Assembly (NCBI RefSeq): GCF_003569005.1
Contig: NZ_BCUR01000004.1
Span: 675,425 to 739,424, forward strand
Length of the DNA: 64,000 nt
DNA from: Vibrio superstes
GTDB lineage: Bacteria > Pseudomonadota > Gammaproteobacteria > Enterobacterales > Vibrionaceae
Reading direction: 5' to 3'
Part shown: positions 36,177 to 45,473 of the stretch, one piece after another
Layout: every line of letters begins with the position of its first letter
How positions within the stretch are numbered: position 1 is the stretch's first letter
Notes under the pieces: generated by a model
What the model was told of the DNA's origin: nothing
Database searches by the model: none
What the model saw: only the letters and a program-made list of their open reading frames with translations
Program-made: the position numbers and the translations under genes

Positions 36177-37040
36177 TTAGTTTATTAGCTCGAAAGCATT
36201 GGGACTAACTCCATCGAGTGCCCCATGCTTTCTTACTGAATTATAATAATTTACGATATAAAGTCGACTTTGGGTTGTCATTTGCTGACGTGATATTTCA
36301 CCAAGATTACTCATCCACTCTTTTTTGTACTGTGCAAAGAAGCTCTCTGCACACGCATTATCCCAACAATTTCCTTTCCTAGACATACTCACGGTAATGT
36401 TCCGTTTGTGATGCCAAAGCAATGTATTTTCAGCTGTATATTGGGTTCCCTGATCTGAATGAAATAGTAATTTGTTACCGTCCGGCTTTCTTATCTTCCA
36501 TGCTCGATTAAGTGTCTTTATGACTAAATCAGCATTGTTTATTTTGCTCGTACCCCAACCAACGACTTTTCTTGAGTATAAATCAAGAACTACACACAAA
36601 TACTGCCAACCATCCAGACACCTAACCTGAGTAATATCGGATACCCAAACACGATTAGGGTCGTCGACGTTAAACTCTCGATTCAGCAGATTAAAAGCGC
36701 TAATAGCATTTGATTTGCTTGCTGCACGACCAAAGCTACGTTTACAAGCTCGAGAGCGATAGCCCATAGCTTGCAGTAAGCGTTGGACCTTCGCTTTACT
36801 GCACACAAAGCTGTTTTCTATCGCGAGCTTCCAAAGCTTCCGATAACCAGGAATGCAGTGTTGCTCGTCGCTGGTAGCCTTGAGAAAATCAGATAATGAA
36901 CGATTCTCTGCAGACCGCTCACTAGGTTCGCTGTTCAGCCATTTATAATACCCTGAACGAGAGACTTCAAAGAGATGGCAAAGCCATTTAATCGGTCGCT
37001 TGGCACTATGGTGCTTAGCTATAAACTCAAATTTTATTCT
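36177..37040 (-). CDS. IS3-family transposase OrfB (DDE integrase domain), made by -1 frameshift
   Basis: The frame is open from the slippery site, so the protein is about 287 residues when fused to OrfA. It starts as an HTH-like region (RPIKWLCHLFEVSRSGYYKWL and GYRKLWKLAIE) and continues into an rve domain. The catalytic triad is visible: D in WVSDITQVR, D in LLFHSDQGTQYTA, and E in WDNACAESFFAQYKKEW. No stop or deletion is seen, so it should be active. A GTG at 36806 is only an internal codon. Confidence 0.9.
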   Translation of the reverse strand, partial: RIKFEFIAKHHSAKRPIKWLCHLFEVSRSGYYKWLNSEPSERSAENRSLSDFLKATSDEQHCIPGYRKLWKLAIENSFVCSKAKVQRLLQAMGYRSRACKRSFGRAASKSNAISAFNLLNREFNVDDPNRVWVSDITQVRCLDGWQYLCVVLDLYSRKVVGWGTSKINNADLVIKTLNRAWKIRKPDGNKLLFHSDQGTQYTAENTLLWHHKRNITVSMSRKGNCWDNACAESFFAQYKKEWMSNLGEISRQQMTTQSRLYIVNYYNSVRKHGALDGVSPNAFELIN

Positions 37041-37348
37041 TTTCGACTGTCGAAGTAGGCCTTCGCCTTTTTTAACATATCATTCTCCATTTCAGCCCTT
37101 TCAAGCTGCTTTTTAAGACGAGCCATTTCTCGCTCTAGTTCAGCCAAAGAAGATTCCGGGCCCTCGTTCTTAATCGGGTTTGAAGTTTGCTTAGCCGATG
37201 TCAATTCGCATCTCCATTTACTCAAAACAGCAGGATGTATTCCTAAAGACTTTGCGATTGAGTTTACTGTATCCGGAGACTCTAGTGACGTTTGAACAGC
37301 GTTTCTTTTAAACTCGTTGGAAAATGTTCGTCTTTGTTTTAATTGCAT
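37034..37348 (-). CDS. IS3-family transposase OrfA (helix-turn-helix)
   Basis: The 104-residue protein binds the IS ends. It opens QRRTFSNEFKRNAVQTSLESP with an HTH (VNSIAKSLGIHPAVLSKWRCE) and ends in a leucine-zipper-like coiled coil (LAELEREMARLKKQLERAE, then MLKKAKAYF). The A AAA G motif at 37043-37039, just before its stop, allows -1 slippage into orfB. Confidence 0.92.
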   Translation of the reverse strand: MQLKQRRTFSNEFKRNAVQTSLESPDTVNSIAKSLGIHPAVLSKWRCELTSAKQTSNPIKNEGPESSLAELEREMARLKKQLERAEMENDMLKKAKAYFDSRKE

Positions 37349-37398
37349 GACACCTAATCCTTAAATTAGGTGTCTACTTTATTGAGGTCATATCAAGT

Positions 37399-37758
37399 CG
37401 GGTTGTGCGGTACTGGGAGCGACGGGTATCAATGGCACGAATAATGAAGTAACCAGCGAATACGCTAAATCATCTGTTATGAAATACTTAAAGTACAAAA
37501 CGGTGTCATTCTTGAGAATACGGAGTCTTCATCCTGAATCTTTGAGTGCACATAATCTCTCCTGGCGCTACCTAAGGCCCTAGATAACAGCAAAGCTGTT
37601 TCAAATTTTATCTGCAGCTACCATACTTTCAATGCCTAGAGGTCAGTTCCCGGCTCTAAAGGCCTTGAAAGCAGAATTTAGTGAAGGTGTAGGCAAGAGG
37701 GAAGGCGCTAGCTTATAGCCTGCATAGGCTGTTTGAGGCGATATAAGGGCATAAAAAA
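37399..37758. other. Non-coding gap between IS3 element and metQ
   Basis: No convincing gene is seen in this 360-bp stretch. Short frames lack RBS or family resemblance. Around 37709-37735 there are AGCTTAT and AGCCTGC units in 7-bp phase, weakly like the heptad arrays elsewhere. It may be the far side of the intergenic region the IS entered. Confidence 0.3.
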
Positions 37759-37782
37759 ACCGCCACTACGAATAGTGACGGT
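37759..37782 (-). terminator. Terminator of the metNIQ operon
   Basis: The stem ACCGCCACTA / TAGTGACGGT (one mismatch-type wobble) with a CGAA loop is followed by seven T on the minus strand, 31 bp after the metQ stop. Confidence 0.9.
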
Positions 37783-37812
37783 ATTTTGAAGGGGAAGTTT
37801 AAGGAATGTTGA

Positions 37813-38622
37813 TTACCAACCCTTAACTACACCGCCTTTAAAGATGTCAGAAGCTGCGTTGTACACTTCTTCAGTTTGGTATGCTTTTACAAAGTTTTGT
37901 ACGTTTTCAGCGTTTAGGTTGTCTTCACGCGATACGATAAGGTTCACGTATGGAGACTCTTTGTCTTCAACAAAGATACCGTCACGTTGTGGTGTTAGGT
38001 CGATAGAACTTGCGTAAGTGGTGTTGATGATTGACAGCGCTACGTCATCTAGAGAGCGAGGTAGTTGTGCTGCATCAAGCTCAACAATAGTGATGTTCTT
38101 AGGGTTTGCAGTGATATCACGAACCGTTGCCAATAGACCTGCGCCTTCACGTAGCTCGATGATACCTTGTTGCTCAAGAAGAAGCAGTGAACGGCCAAGG
38201 TTAGTTGGATCGTTTGGTACTGCAATACGTGCACCTTCTTCTAGCTCGTCAACAGACTTAATTTGCTTAGAGTAACCCGCAATAGGGTAAACAAAGGTGT
38301 TACCTGCGATCGCCAGTTTGTAGCTACGATCAGTGATTTGTTGATCAAGGTACGGCTTGTGTTGGAATGCGTTTACGTCAACCGAGCCATCATCTAGGGC
38401 TGCGTTTGGTGTCACGTAATCTGTGAAAGTCACTAGCTCAACATCAAGGTCGTACTTCTCTTTAGCTACCTTAGCCGCTACTTCTGCAACCTGTGCTTCA
38501 GCACCCGCCATTACGCCAACCTTGATCTTGCTTAGGTCTTGTTCTTTATCGCCACAACCTGTTAGGGCCAAAGCTGATGCTGCAATCGCAACGGTAAAAA
38601 TGTTCTTTAGGCTAAATTTCAT
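37813..38622 (-). CDS. metQ: Methionine ABC transporter substrate-binding lipoprotein
   Basis: MetQ captures methionine in the periplasm for the MetNI importer. The signal ends in ALALTGCGDK (lipobox LTGC). The NlpA-family body shows IKVGVMAGAEAQVAEVAAKV, VNAFQHKPYLDQQI and a C-terminal FKGGVVKGW. The 269 residues fit. It is the third gene of metN-metI-metQ, and expression should follow the MetJ operator upstream of metN. Confidence 0.95.
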   Translation of the reverse strand: MKFSLKNIFTVAIAASALALTGCGDKEQDLSKIKVGVMAGAEAQVAEVAAKVAKEKYDLDVELVTFTDYVTPNAALDDGSVDVNAFQHKPYLDQQITDRSYKLAIAGNTFVYPIAGYSKQIKSVDELEEGARIAVPNDPTNLGRSLLLLEQQGIIELREGAGLLATVRDITANPKNITIVELDAAQLPRSLDDVALSIINTTYASSIDLTPQRDGIFVEDKESPYVNLIVSREDNLNAENVQNFVKAYQTEEVYNAASDIFKGGVVKGW

Positions 38623-38650
38623 AACTATCTCCGTATAATTTTTTTAATTC

Positions 38651-39328
38651 TTATCTGTGGTCAACTTTACGAACCAGTGCGTCACCCACAGACTGAATGA
38701 TTTGCACCAATACAATAAGCATTACAACTGTCACTGCCATGATCACAACATCGTAGCGGTGGAAGCCGTAGCGAATAGCAACATCACCTAAACCGCCACC
38801 ACCCACAGTGCCCGCCATAGCTGAATAGCTAACTAGGGTAACCAGTGTGATAGTGACTGAGTTGATGATGGTAGGTAGCGCTTCTGGAAGCAGTACCTTA
38901 TTAATAATTTGCAGCGGTGTTGCCCCCATTGATTGCGCGGCTTCTACTAGGCCACTTGGCACCTCAAGCAGTGCACCTTCGATAAGGCGAGCCACAAATG
39001 GGATAGCGCCAATCGTTAGCGGCACGATAGCGGCGGTTGTGCCGATAAAGGTTCCGATCAGAAGCTTGGTAAATGGGATGATAGCCACCATAAGCACAAG
39101 GAAGGGCACGCTTCGGCCTACGTTGACAATGGCGCCTAAGATGGAGTTCAAGCGCTGGTTTTCCAGCAAACCGCCACGTTTAGTGGTGTGCAGGACTACG
39201 CCTAGAGGAATACCCACAGCGAAACCGACAATGCCAGAAAAGCCCACCATGTATAGGGTTTCCCAAGTTGCCTTTAATAAAAGTCCGCTATTTAGATTGA
39301 ACCAATCAGCTAGTACATCATAAGACAT
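38651..39328 (-). CDS. metI: Methionine ABC transporter permease
   Basis: MetI is the five-helix inner-membrane permease of the methionine importer. The 225 residues include [21 protein letters not shown] and the EAA-type loop [25 protein letters not shown]. The ATG at 39328 follows GAGGTG and is preferred over a TTG at 39334. It overlaps the end of metN by 11 bp. Confidence 0.95.
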   Translation of the reverse strand: MSYDVLADWFNLNSGLLLKATWETLYMVGFSGIVGFAVGIPLGVVLHTTKRGGLLENQRLNSILGAIVNVGRSVPFLVLMVAIIPFTKLLIGTFIGTTAAIVPLTIGAIPFVARLIEGALLEVPSGLVEAAQSMGATPLQIINKVLLPEALPTIINSVTITLVTLVSYSAMAGTVGGGGLGDVAIRYGFHRYDVVIMAVTVVMLIVLVQIIQSVGDALVRKVDHR

Positions 39329-40352
39329 AGCCAAGCACCTCTACTTTTACATTATTATCTTTTAAGTATTGAATCGCTGCATTGTCAGCTTCTTCGTCAC
39401 CGAAGAATTCCGCCACCATCATGCCGAATTTAACGCCACCAGCGTAATCCAGATCTGAGCTTAGAATTGAGATATCAATATTAAACTTACGAGTGATTTG
39501 ACTGATCACTGGCGCATTCACACTAGCGCCGGTAAATTCCAGTCGCACCAACGGGTAGCTTCCTTCTTTACGCTCAGTCAGAAGGCGTGACTCGTAATCT
39601 TCTGGAATAGAAAGGTCTAGGGTTGAGCGAATAAACTGGTGCGCAAGCTCTGTCTTTGGGTGAGCAAAAATGTCACCCACCGAGCCCTTCTCAACAAGCT
39701 CACCGCCACCAATAATGGCAACTTCGTGACAGATGTTCTTCACTACATCCATCTCGTGGGTGATGATAAGGATTGTAATACCGAGTTGACGGTTGATGGT
39801 TTTTAGTAAGCCAAGGATCGATTGAGTGGTTGCTGGATCAAGGGCGCTAGTCGCCTCGTCACAAAGCAATACTTTAGGGTCACTTGAAAGTGCACGTGCA
39901 ATCGCAACACGCTGTTTTTGTCCGCCACTAAGGTTGGCAGGGTAGGTATCGCGCTTGTCGCTAAGACCCACTAAGCCCAATAGTTCAGTGACTTTATTTT
40001 CAATAGCTTGCTTATCTTTACCCGCTAGCTCTAGAGGTAGAGCGATATTTTCGAATACAGTGCGAGAAGAAAGAAGATTAAAGTGCTGGAAGATCATGCC
40101 TATGTTGCGGCGCGCTTCAGAAAGCTCTTTCTTAGATAGCTTGGTAAGGTCAACACTATCCACGATGACTTCACCGCTAGTAGGTGCTTCTAGCATGTTA
40201 ACGCAACGAATTAGGGTGCTTTTGCCCGCACCAGAAGAACCAATCACACCAAAGATGTTGCCTTTGGCGATGGTTAAGTTGATATCTTTCAAGGCGCTGA
40301 TAGCGGTTTTACCTTGATAGAATACCTTGTTAACTTGCTTAATCTCTATCAT
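39318..40352 (-). CDS. metN: Methionine ABC transporter ATP-binding protein
   Basis: MetN powers methionine import. Walker A is GSSGAGKST, the ABC signature is [15 protein letters not shown], and Walker B is [14 protein letters not shown]-terminal NIL/ACT-like domain (about 265-344, [16 protein letters not shown] to [10 protein letters not shown]) senses methionine in E. coli. The ATG at 40352 gives 344 residues and the family start [11 protein letters not shown]; a TTG just before it is unlikely. It is first in the operon, behind a MetJ operator. Confidence 0.95.
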   Translation of the reverse strand: MIEIKQVNKVFYQGKTAISALKDINLTIAKGNIFGVIGSSGAGKSTLIRCVNMLEAPTSGEVIVDSVDLTKLSKKELSEARRNIGMIFQHFNLLSSRTVFENIALPLELAGKDKQAIENKVTELLGLVGLSDKRDTYPANLSGGQKQRVAIARALSSDPKVLLCDEATSALDPATTQSILGLLKTINRQLGITILIITHEMDVVKNICHEVAIIGGGELVEKGSVGDIFAHPKTELAHQFIRSTLDLSIPEDYESRLLTERKEGSYPLVRLEFTGASVNAPVISQITRKFNIDISILSSDLDYAGGVKFGMMVAEFFGDEEADNAAIQYLKDNNVKVEVLGYVL

Positions 40353-40427
40353 CAAATAGCCTGCATGATTAGGTAGAGGAGTTTAAATCTTGCAGAGATG
40401 CTAGATATTTCATTGACCCAAGTCAAT

Positions 40428-40459
40428 AGATATTTTTACGTCTAGACGTCTAAACGCCA
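40428..40459 (-). promoter_or_regulatory. MetJ operator (tandem met boxes) upstream of metN
   Basis: Four contiguous 8-bp units compare to AGACGTCT as follows: AGATATTT (5 of 8), TTACGTCT (6), AGACGTCT (8) and AAACGCCA (5). Such tandem met boxes bind MetJ-SAM. The site is 76 bp upstream of metN and also 76 bp before the divergent gmhB; metN is the expected target. Confidence 0.85.
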
Positions 40460-40534
40460 ATTCAAGGGTGCGAGTGGTAACAAAGCATGCGATAATCGTT
40501 ACCATCTTTATGAAGCAGAGCAGAGTAGTTACCC

Positions 40535-41086
40535 GTGCCTAAAGCAGCCGTTTTTTTAGACCGTGATGGTGTTATTAATGTTGATCATGGCTACGTACAT
40601 GATGAGCATGATTTCGAGTATATCCCTGGCGTTTTTGAGGCAACCAAGAAGTTGCAGCAGATGGGGTATCTATTAGTCTTGGTCACCAATCAATCTGGAA
40701 TAGCGCGCGGCAAATTTAGCGAAGAGCGATTTGAGTCGTTGACGCAATGGATGGACTGGAACTTTGTTGATAATGGTGTCGAGCTGGATGGTATTTACTA
40801 CTGCCCGCATCACCCAGAGCACGGGATTGGCGACTACAAGCAAGATTGTGATTGTCGCAAGCCAAAACCGGGCATGTTTATTTCGGCACGTGACTTTTTG
40901 AAGATCGATATGAGTAAGTCCGTCATGATTGGTGATAAAGCAGAAGATATGATAGCAGCTGAGGCTGCAGGTGTCGCCACCAAGATACTGGTTCGCACAG
41001 GTAAACCTGTGACAGAAAAAGGTGAGTCGATTGCTACTGTCGTTCTCGACAGCATTGCTGATGTCCCCAATTATTTGCAAAAATAA
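40535..41086 (+). CDS. gmhB: D-glycero-beta-D-manno-heptose 1,7-bisphosphate 7-phosphatase
   Basis: GmhB removes a phosphate in ADP-heptose synthesis for the LPS core. It is a HAD phosphatase: the nucleophile motif is [15 protein letters not shown], motif [14 protein letters not shown], and the family's zinc-binding loop is CPHH with [10 protein letters not shown]. The 183 residues fit. The start is GTG ([11 protein letters not shown]); no better codon is present, but the RBS is weak. It diverges from metN. Confidence 0.93.
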   Translation: MPKAAVFLDRDGVINVDHGYVHDEHDFEYIPGVFEATKKLQQMGYLLVLVTNQSGIARGKFSEERFESLTQWMDWNFVDNGVELDGIYYCPHHPEHGIGDYKQDCDCRKPKPGMFISARDFLKIDMSKSVMIGDKAEDMIAAEAAGVATKILVRTGKPVTEKGESIATVVLDSIADVPNYLQK

Positions 41087-41139
41087 ACCTCACTACCGTA
41101 TTCATTAGCGACCTTTATGTTGCAACCATTAAGAGACTC

Positions 41140-42084
41140 ATGAGTAAAAAGCTCACTATCTTAGATATCGCGAAACTGTCTGGCGTTGGAAAGTCGACGG
41201 TTTCTCGCGTACTCACCAATGACCCTAAAGTTAAACCTGAGACTCGAGCCTTGGTTGAGCAAGTGATTCAGGAGTCGGGTTATGTGCCGTCCAAATCCGC
41301 GCAGTCGATGCGTGGAGGTAAACAGAAGGTCGTTGGCATCATTATTTCTCGCCTAGACTCGCCATCTGAAAATAAAGCCATTAGCGAGATGCTAAATTAT
41401 TTCTACAGCAATGGCTACGATGTCGTGATCATGGAGAGCCAGTTTGATAAAGACAAGACCAATGAACACCTAGACGTACTGAAACGTCGTAACGTAGACG
41501 GGGTCATTGTGTTTGGCTTTACTGGGTGCGATATTGAAAAAATTGAATCTTGGGGTAAACGCGCCGTTGTGATTGCCCTGGACACGGTAAATGTCACCTC
41601 CATTAATTACGATAACCAAGGCGTCATTCAATTAGCACTAGAACACATTGAGCGAAGAGGCTTGAATAAGGTTGCCTTTATTGGCGTCGATCCGAGTGAT
41701 AAGTCTACAGGCCTGCTAAGACTGAACGCATATTTAAACTGGTGTAATGAAAATAAAATCACACCGATCTCTGCTACCGGTGAGCTCAATCATGAGAGTG
41801 CTTATCAGCTGGTTGATCAAGTGATCCATGAGGGTACAGAAGCGATTGTTTGTGCCAGCGACACCCTATGTTTGGGGGTGATCAAACGCCTACAAGAGCT
41901 TAATCGAGAGGATATTGCAATCACAGGAGTGGGCGGCAATGAACTACTGTCGTTCTTGTTTCCGGATGTTCATAGCATTGATCCCGGTTACCAGCAGGCG
42001 GGTCACCTGGCTGCAAACTTGCTCATTTCTCAGATAGCAGAATCAGCCCCCATCTCTCATCATACCCAAAAGCCCATCCTTTAA
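41140..42084 (+). CDS. treR: Trehalose operon repressor (LacI family)
   Basis: TreR represses treBC and is induced by trehalose 6-phosphate. The N-terminal HTH reads LTILDIAKLSGVGKSTVSRVL, followed by the hinge SGYVPSKSAQSMRGG and a periplasmic-binding-protein-like effector domain. The 314 residues match E. coli TreR (315). It stands upstream of and codirectional with treB, separated by two operator copies. Confidence 0.93.
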   Translation: MSKKLTILDIAKLSGVGKSTVSRVLTNDPKVKPETRALVEQVIQESGYVPSKSAQSMRGGKQKVVGIIISRLDSPSENKAISEMLNYFYSNGYDVVIMESQFDKDKTNEHLDVLKRRNVDGVIVFGFTGCDIEKIESWGKRAVVIALDTVNVTSINYDNQGVIQLALEHIERRGLNKVAFIGVDPSDKSTGLLRLNAYLNWCNENKITPISATGELNHESAYQLVDQVIHEGTEAIVCASDTLCLGVIKRLQELNREDIAITGVGGNELLSFLFPDVHSIDPGYQQAGHLAANLLISQIAESAPISHHTQKPIL

Positions 42085-42130
42085 CTCTGTAGCGGAATTT
42101 CTAACCACTAGCCAAAGATTGTGACCCTGT

Positions 42131-42208
42131 TCAATCTTTGGGAATGTTCCCATTTATCGAGTGGGTGTTTTTTGACACTATATGGTCAATCTTTGGGAAT
42201 GTTCCCAT
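42131..42208 (+). promoter_or_regulatory. Paired TreR operators and promoter of treBC
   Basis: A 23-bp sequence with the palindrome GGGAATGTTCCC occurs twice as a direct repeat (palindromes at 42140-42151 and 42195-42206), 55 bp apart, close to five helical turns. A -35-like TTGACA lies between them (42172-42177), so the second operator covers the expected -10. The palindrome is close to the E. coli TreR site. DNA looping by TreR is inferred. Confidence 0.8.
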
Positions 42209-42256
42209 AAAGAGAAGAGATATAATAAATAAAGAGTGAAATGGGGTGGAACAATT

Positions 42257-43681
42257 ATGAGTAAGATAGCGAAGCAAGACGTTGCGCGTCTTATAGAGTT
42301 AGTCGGTGGAAGTACCAATATTGCCAGCGTGAGCCATTGCCTTACACGTTTGCGCTTTGTGCTAAATGATACCGACATCGCAAATAAGGCTGAATTAGAA
42401 GCGCTGCCATTGGTTAAAGGCTGCTTTACCAATGCAGGTCAGTTTCAAGTCGTTATTGGTACTGAGGTTGATGAGGTTTATAAAATCCTCATTGAACTGA
42501 CGGGCTCCACAGAAGCATCCAAGGATGATGCAAAAATAGCAGCACGTAAAAATATGAATATCGTTGAGCGCGGTATCTCGCATCTTGCCGAAATTTTTGT
42601 CCCTCTTCTACCTGCAATTATCACCGGTGGCTTGATCTTAGGTTTTCGCAATGTGATTGGTGACATTCGCATGTTTGACGGAAAGACCTTGGTTGAAATC
42701 AGCCAGTTTTGGGCCACAGTACATTCATTCTTGTGGCTCATTGGCGAAGCAATCTTCTTCTTCTTACCGGTTGGCGTTTGTTGGTCGACCGTTAAAAAGC
42801 TAGGCGGAACACCGATCTTGGGCATTACCTTAGGTGTAACCTTAGTCTCTCCGCAGTTAATGAATGCTTACTTGATTGGTAAAGAAGTGCCGGAGGTGTG
42901 GGATTTCGGGCTCTTTGTGATTGAGAAGGTAGGCTATCAGGCGCAGGTCATACCGGCTATGTTGGCGGGTGTCGCCTTGGCGTTGATTGAGACAAACCTT
43001 AAACGTATTGTCCCATCCTATCTTTACCTAGTTGTCGTTCCATTTGTCTCGATCATTTTATCGGTTATTTTAGCGCACGCCTTGATTGGCCCATTCGGCC
43101 GCACCTTGGGTAACGGTGTTGCTTTTGCTGCAAAAGCTGCCATGACGGGTGATTTTGCGATCATCGGCTCGATGATCTTTGGTTTTTTCTACGCACCCTT
43201 GGTCATTACAGGTATCCACCATACAACCAATGCGGTTGACCTGCAGTTGATGCAAGAGATGGGTGGCACGCCAATTTGGCCGTTGATTGCTCTTTCTAAT
43301 ATTGCCCAAGCATCGGCAGTGGTCGGTATCATCATTCTTAGTAAGAAAGCGGGAGAGAGGGATATCTCGGTTCCAGCGGCTATCTCTGCTTATCTGGGCG
43401 TCACTGAGCCTGCAATGTACGGCATTAACTTGAAGTACAAATTCCCAATGCTAAGCGCAATGATAGGCAGTGCATTAGCTGCCGCTATTTGTGGTAGTGC
43501 TGGTGTGATGGCCAATGGCATTGGTGTGGGCGGTTTACCCGGCATCCTATCTATCCAACCTCAGTATTGGACTATCTATCTATTAGCCATGCTGGTTGCG
43601 ATTGTTGTACCTGCCTTTTTGACATTGTTTTTCTATAAGCGAGCTCAGGCTAAAGGCGATCTGAACTTAGCGAGTGCATAA
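42257..43681 (+). CDS. treB: PTS trehalose-specific EIIBC component
   Basis: TreB imports trehalose and phosphorylates it to trehalose 6-phosphate. The N-terminal EIIB domain carries the phosphorylated cysteine in ASVSHCLTRLRFVL; the EIIC domain follows with about ten membrane segments and GIHHTTNAVDLQLMQEMGG. There is no EIIA domain, so a separate glucose-type EIIA is expected to serve it. The ATG at 42257 has GTGGA upstream and gives 474 residues (473 in E. coli); the frame from 42236 starts at a GTG without RBS. Confidence 0.95.
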   Translation: MSKIAKQDVARLIELVGGSTNIASVSHCLTRLRFVLNDTDIANKAELEALPLVKGCFTNAGQFQVVIGTEVDEVYKILIELTGSTEASKDDAKIAARKNMNIVERGISHLAEIFVPLLPAIITGGLILGFRNVIGDIRMFDGKTLVEISQFWATVHSFLWLIGEAIFFFLPVGVCWSTVKKLGGTPILGITLGVTLVSPQLMNAYLIGKEVPEVWDFGLFVIEKVGYQAQVIPAMLAGVALALIETNLKRIVPSYLYLVVVPFVSIILSVILAHALIGPFGRTLGNGVAFAAKAAMTGDFAIIGSMIFGFFYAPLVITGIHHTTNAVDLQLMQEMGGTPIWPLIALSNIAQASAVVGIIILSKKAGERDISVPAAISAYLGVTEPAMYGINLKYKFPMLSAMIGSALAAAICGSAGVMANGIGVGGLPGILSIQPQYWTIYLLAMLVAIVVPAFLTLFFYKRAQAKGDLNLASA

Positions 43682-43740
43682 GCAATTGGAAGTGGTGAAT
43701 AACCACTTCTCTTTCAAATAATTTAAGGGTATGTGAATAA

Positions 43741-45420
43741 ATGACAGTGTTACAGCAACAGCATGATTGGTGGAAAACCGCATCAATTTATCAGATTTAT
43801 CCGAAAAGCTTTTGTGATAGTGGTAATAAAGGCACAGGCGATATTCAAGGCATTATTTCCAAGCTGGATTATCTTGAAAACTTGGGTGTAGACGCGATTT
43901 GGTTAACCCCTGTTTACGAATCTCCTATGGTTGATAATGGTTACGATATCTCTGATTACTACCAAATTAATCCAGATTTTGGGTCTATGGCGGATTTTGA
44001 TGAGCTACTAGAAAAGGCTCATCAGCGAGGCATACGCTTGATCATGGATATTGTAGTAAATCATACCTCAACAGAGCACACATGGTTCCAATCGGCACTT
44101 GGAGACAAAAATAGCCCATATCGCGACTACTATATTTGGAAAGATCCCGTTGAAAATGCAGAGCCAAATAATTGGCAATCCAAGTTTGGTGGAAACGCGT
44201 GGAAACTCGACGAACAAACCAATCAATACTACTTGCACCTTTTTGCTGAACAACAAGCAGACTTAAACTGGGAAAACCCTAAGGTTCGCGCCGAGGTAAA
44301 GGAAGTGATTTCGTTCTGGGCAGAGAAGGGGGTAGATGGTTTCCGTCTAGATGTCATCAATCTCATCTCTAAGCAGCAGGATTTCCCCAACGATAGTTCA
44401 GGCGATGGCCGTCGCTTTTATACCGACGGTCCCCGTGTGCATGAGTATTTGCAGGAGATCAGCCAAGCGGTATTTCAAAAGTACGGCAGTGTTACCGTTG
44501 GAGAAATGTCCTCAACGACACTAGAGCATTGTCAGCAGTACTCTGCTCTGGATAATAAAGAGCTGTCTATGGTGTTTAACTTCCACCATCTGAAAGTGGA
44601 TTATCCTAATGGTGAAAAGTGGACCCAAGCTCCGTTCGATTTCTTGCAGCTGAAATCAATCTTTGATCACTGGCAAACGGGGTTGAATGGTAAAGGGTGG
44701 GGAGCACTTTTCTGGTGTAACCATGATCAGCCAAGAGTGGTGAGCCGGTTGGGCAATGATACTCTTTATAGGAAAGAGTCAGCTAAGATGTTGGCAGCAT
44801 CGGTGCACATGATGCAAGGTACGCCTTATATCTATCAAGGTGAAGAGATTGGAATGACCAATCCTAGCTATACCTCAATTGATCAGTATCGTGATGTTGA
44901 AAGCACGAATATGTATGAGGTGATGCTGAATCAACAAGGTCGCAGTGAGCAAGAAATATTGGGAATATTGTCCCAAAAATCCAGGGATAACTCACGTACG
45001 CCCATGCAATGGGATGAGACTCAATATGCCGGGTTCTCAAAAGGACTTCCATGGCTGGAGGTTGCCGGTAATTATAAAGAGATCAACGCGAAACAGGCGA
45101 TAGAAGATGAAACCTCGGTGTTCTACTTCTTTCACAAGTTGATAGCGCTGAGAAAAAAATTAGCGGTCATCACCGAAGGGGATTATCAAGATCTCTTACC
45201 GGATCACCTACAGGTGTTTGCTTATCGCAGGCAAACGCGCACTCAAACACTGCTCTGTATAAACAACTATTATGCAGAACCAGTAGAGTGTGAAATTCCC
45301 GGTAGTTATGACTGGAGTAGGGCAAGTTGCCTGTTATCTAATTATCCGCAACAAGATAGCTATTCAGCGGTTCAAGGCTTAAGGCCTTACGAAACTCGCG
45401 TTATTGTTATCGAGAACTAA
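43741..45420 (+). CDS. treC: Alpha,alpha-phosphotrehalase
   Basis: TreC hydrolyses trehalose 6-phosphate to glucose and glucose 6-phosphate in the cytoplasm. It is a GH13 enzyme: WWKTASIYQIYPKSFCDS, region I DIVVNHTS, region II GFRLDVINLI with the nucleophile Asp, region III acid EMSS, and region IV FWCNHDQPRVVS. The 559 residues match (551 in E. coli). It lies 59 bp after treB in the same operon. Confidence 0.95.
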   Translation: MTVLQQQHDWWKTASIYQIYPKSFCDSGNKGTGDIQGIISKLDYLENLGVDAIWLTPVYESPMVDNGYDISDYYQINPDFGSMADFDELLEKAHQRGIRLIMDIVVNHTSTEHTWFQSALGDKNSPYRDYYIWKDPVENAEPNNWQSKFGGNAWKLDEQTNQYYLHLFAEQQADLNWENPKVRAEVKEVISFWAEKGVDGFRLDVINLISKQQDFPNDSSGDGRRFYTDGPRVHEYLQEISQAVFQKYGSVTVGEMSSTTLEHCQQYSALDNKELSMVFNFHHLKVDYPNGEKWTQAPFDFLQLKSIFDHWQTGLNGKGWGALFWCNHDQPRVVSRLGNDTLYRKESAKMLAASVHMMQGTPYIYQGEEIGMTNPSYTSIDQYRDVESTNMYEVMLNQQGRSEQEILGILSQKSRDNSRTPMQWDETQYAGFSKGLPWLEVAGNYKEINAKQAIEDETSVFYFFHKLIALRKKLAVITEGDYQDLLPDHLQVFAYRRQTRTQTLLCINNYYAEPVECEIPGSYDWSRASCLLSNYPQQDSYSAVQGLRPYETRVIVIEN

Positions 45421-45434
45421 CCCCCTGATAGATT

Positions 45435-45473
45435 AAAGGCTTTGAGTGTTCCCAAAGCCTTTGTTTTATATTT
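45435..45473. terminator. Terminator after treC
   Basis: The 10-bp stem AAAGGCTTTG / CAAAGCCTTT with an 8-base loop is followed by GTTTTATATTTTT. It sits between the convergent treC and YitT-family genes. Confidence 0.88.

Larger units (their letters stand above)
36145..37395 (-). mobile_element. IS3-family insertion sequence, apparently intact
   Basis: The element is 1251 bp. Its ends begin TGATATGACC and form imperfect inverted repeats that share AAAGTAGACAC-like inner parts (36145-36170 and 37370-37395). A direct repeat AGT flanks it (36142-36144 and 37396-37398), consistent with a 3-bp target duplication. It encodes orfA and, in the -1 frame, orfB, with an A AAA G slippery site. Ends of this kind resemble the IS3 subgroup. 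Intact frames and target duplication point to a fairly recent insertion. Confidence 0.9.

Noticed and set aside
36177..36806. Truncated transposase gene starting at 36806
   Set aside because: The frame is open beyond 36806 up to the orfA slippery site, so orfB is complete and expressed by -1 frameshifting.
42221..42226. TATAAT as the -10 of treB
   Set aside because: It is 43 bp from the good TTGACA, and no acceptable -35 lies 16-18 bp upstream.
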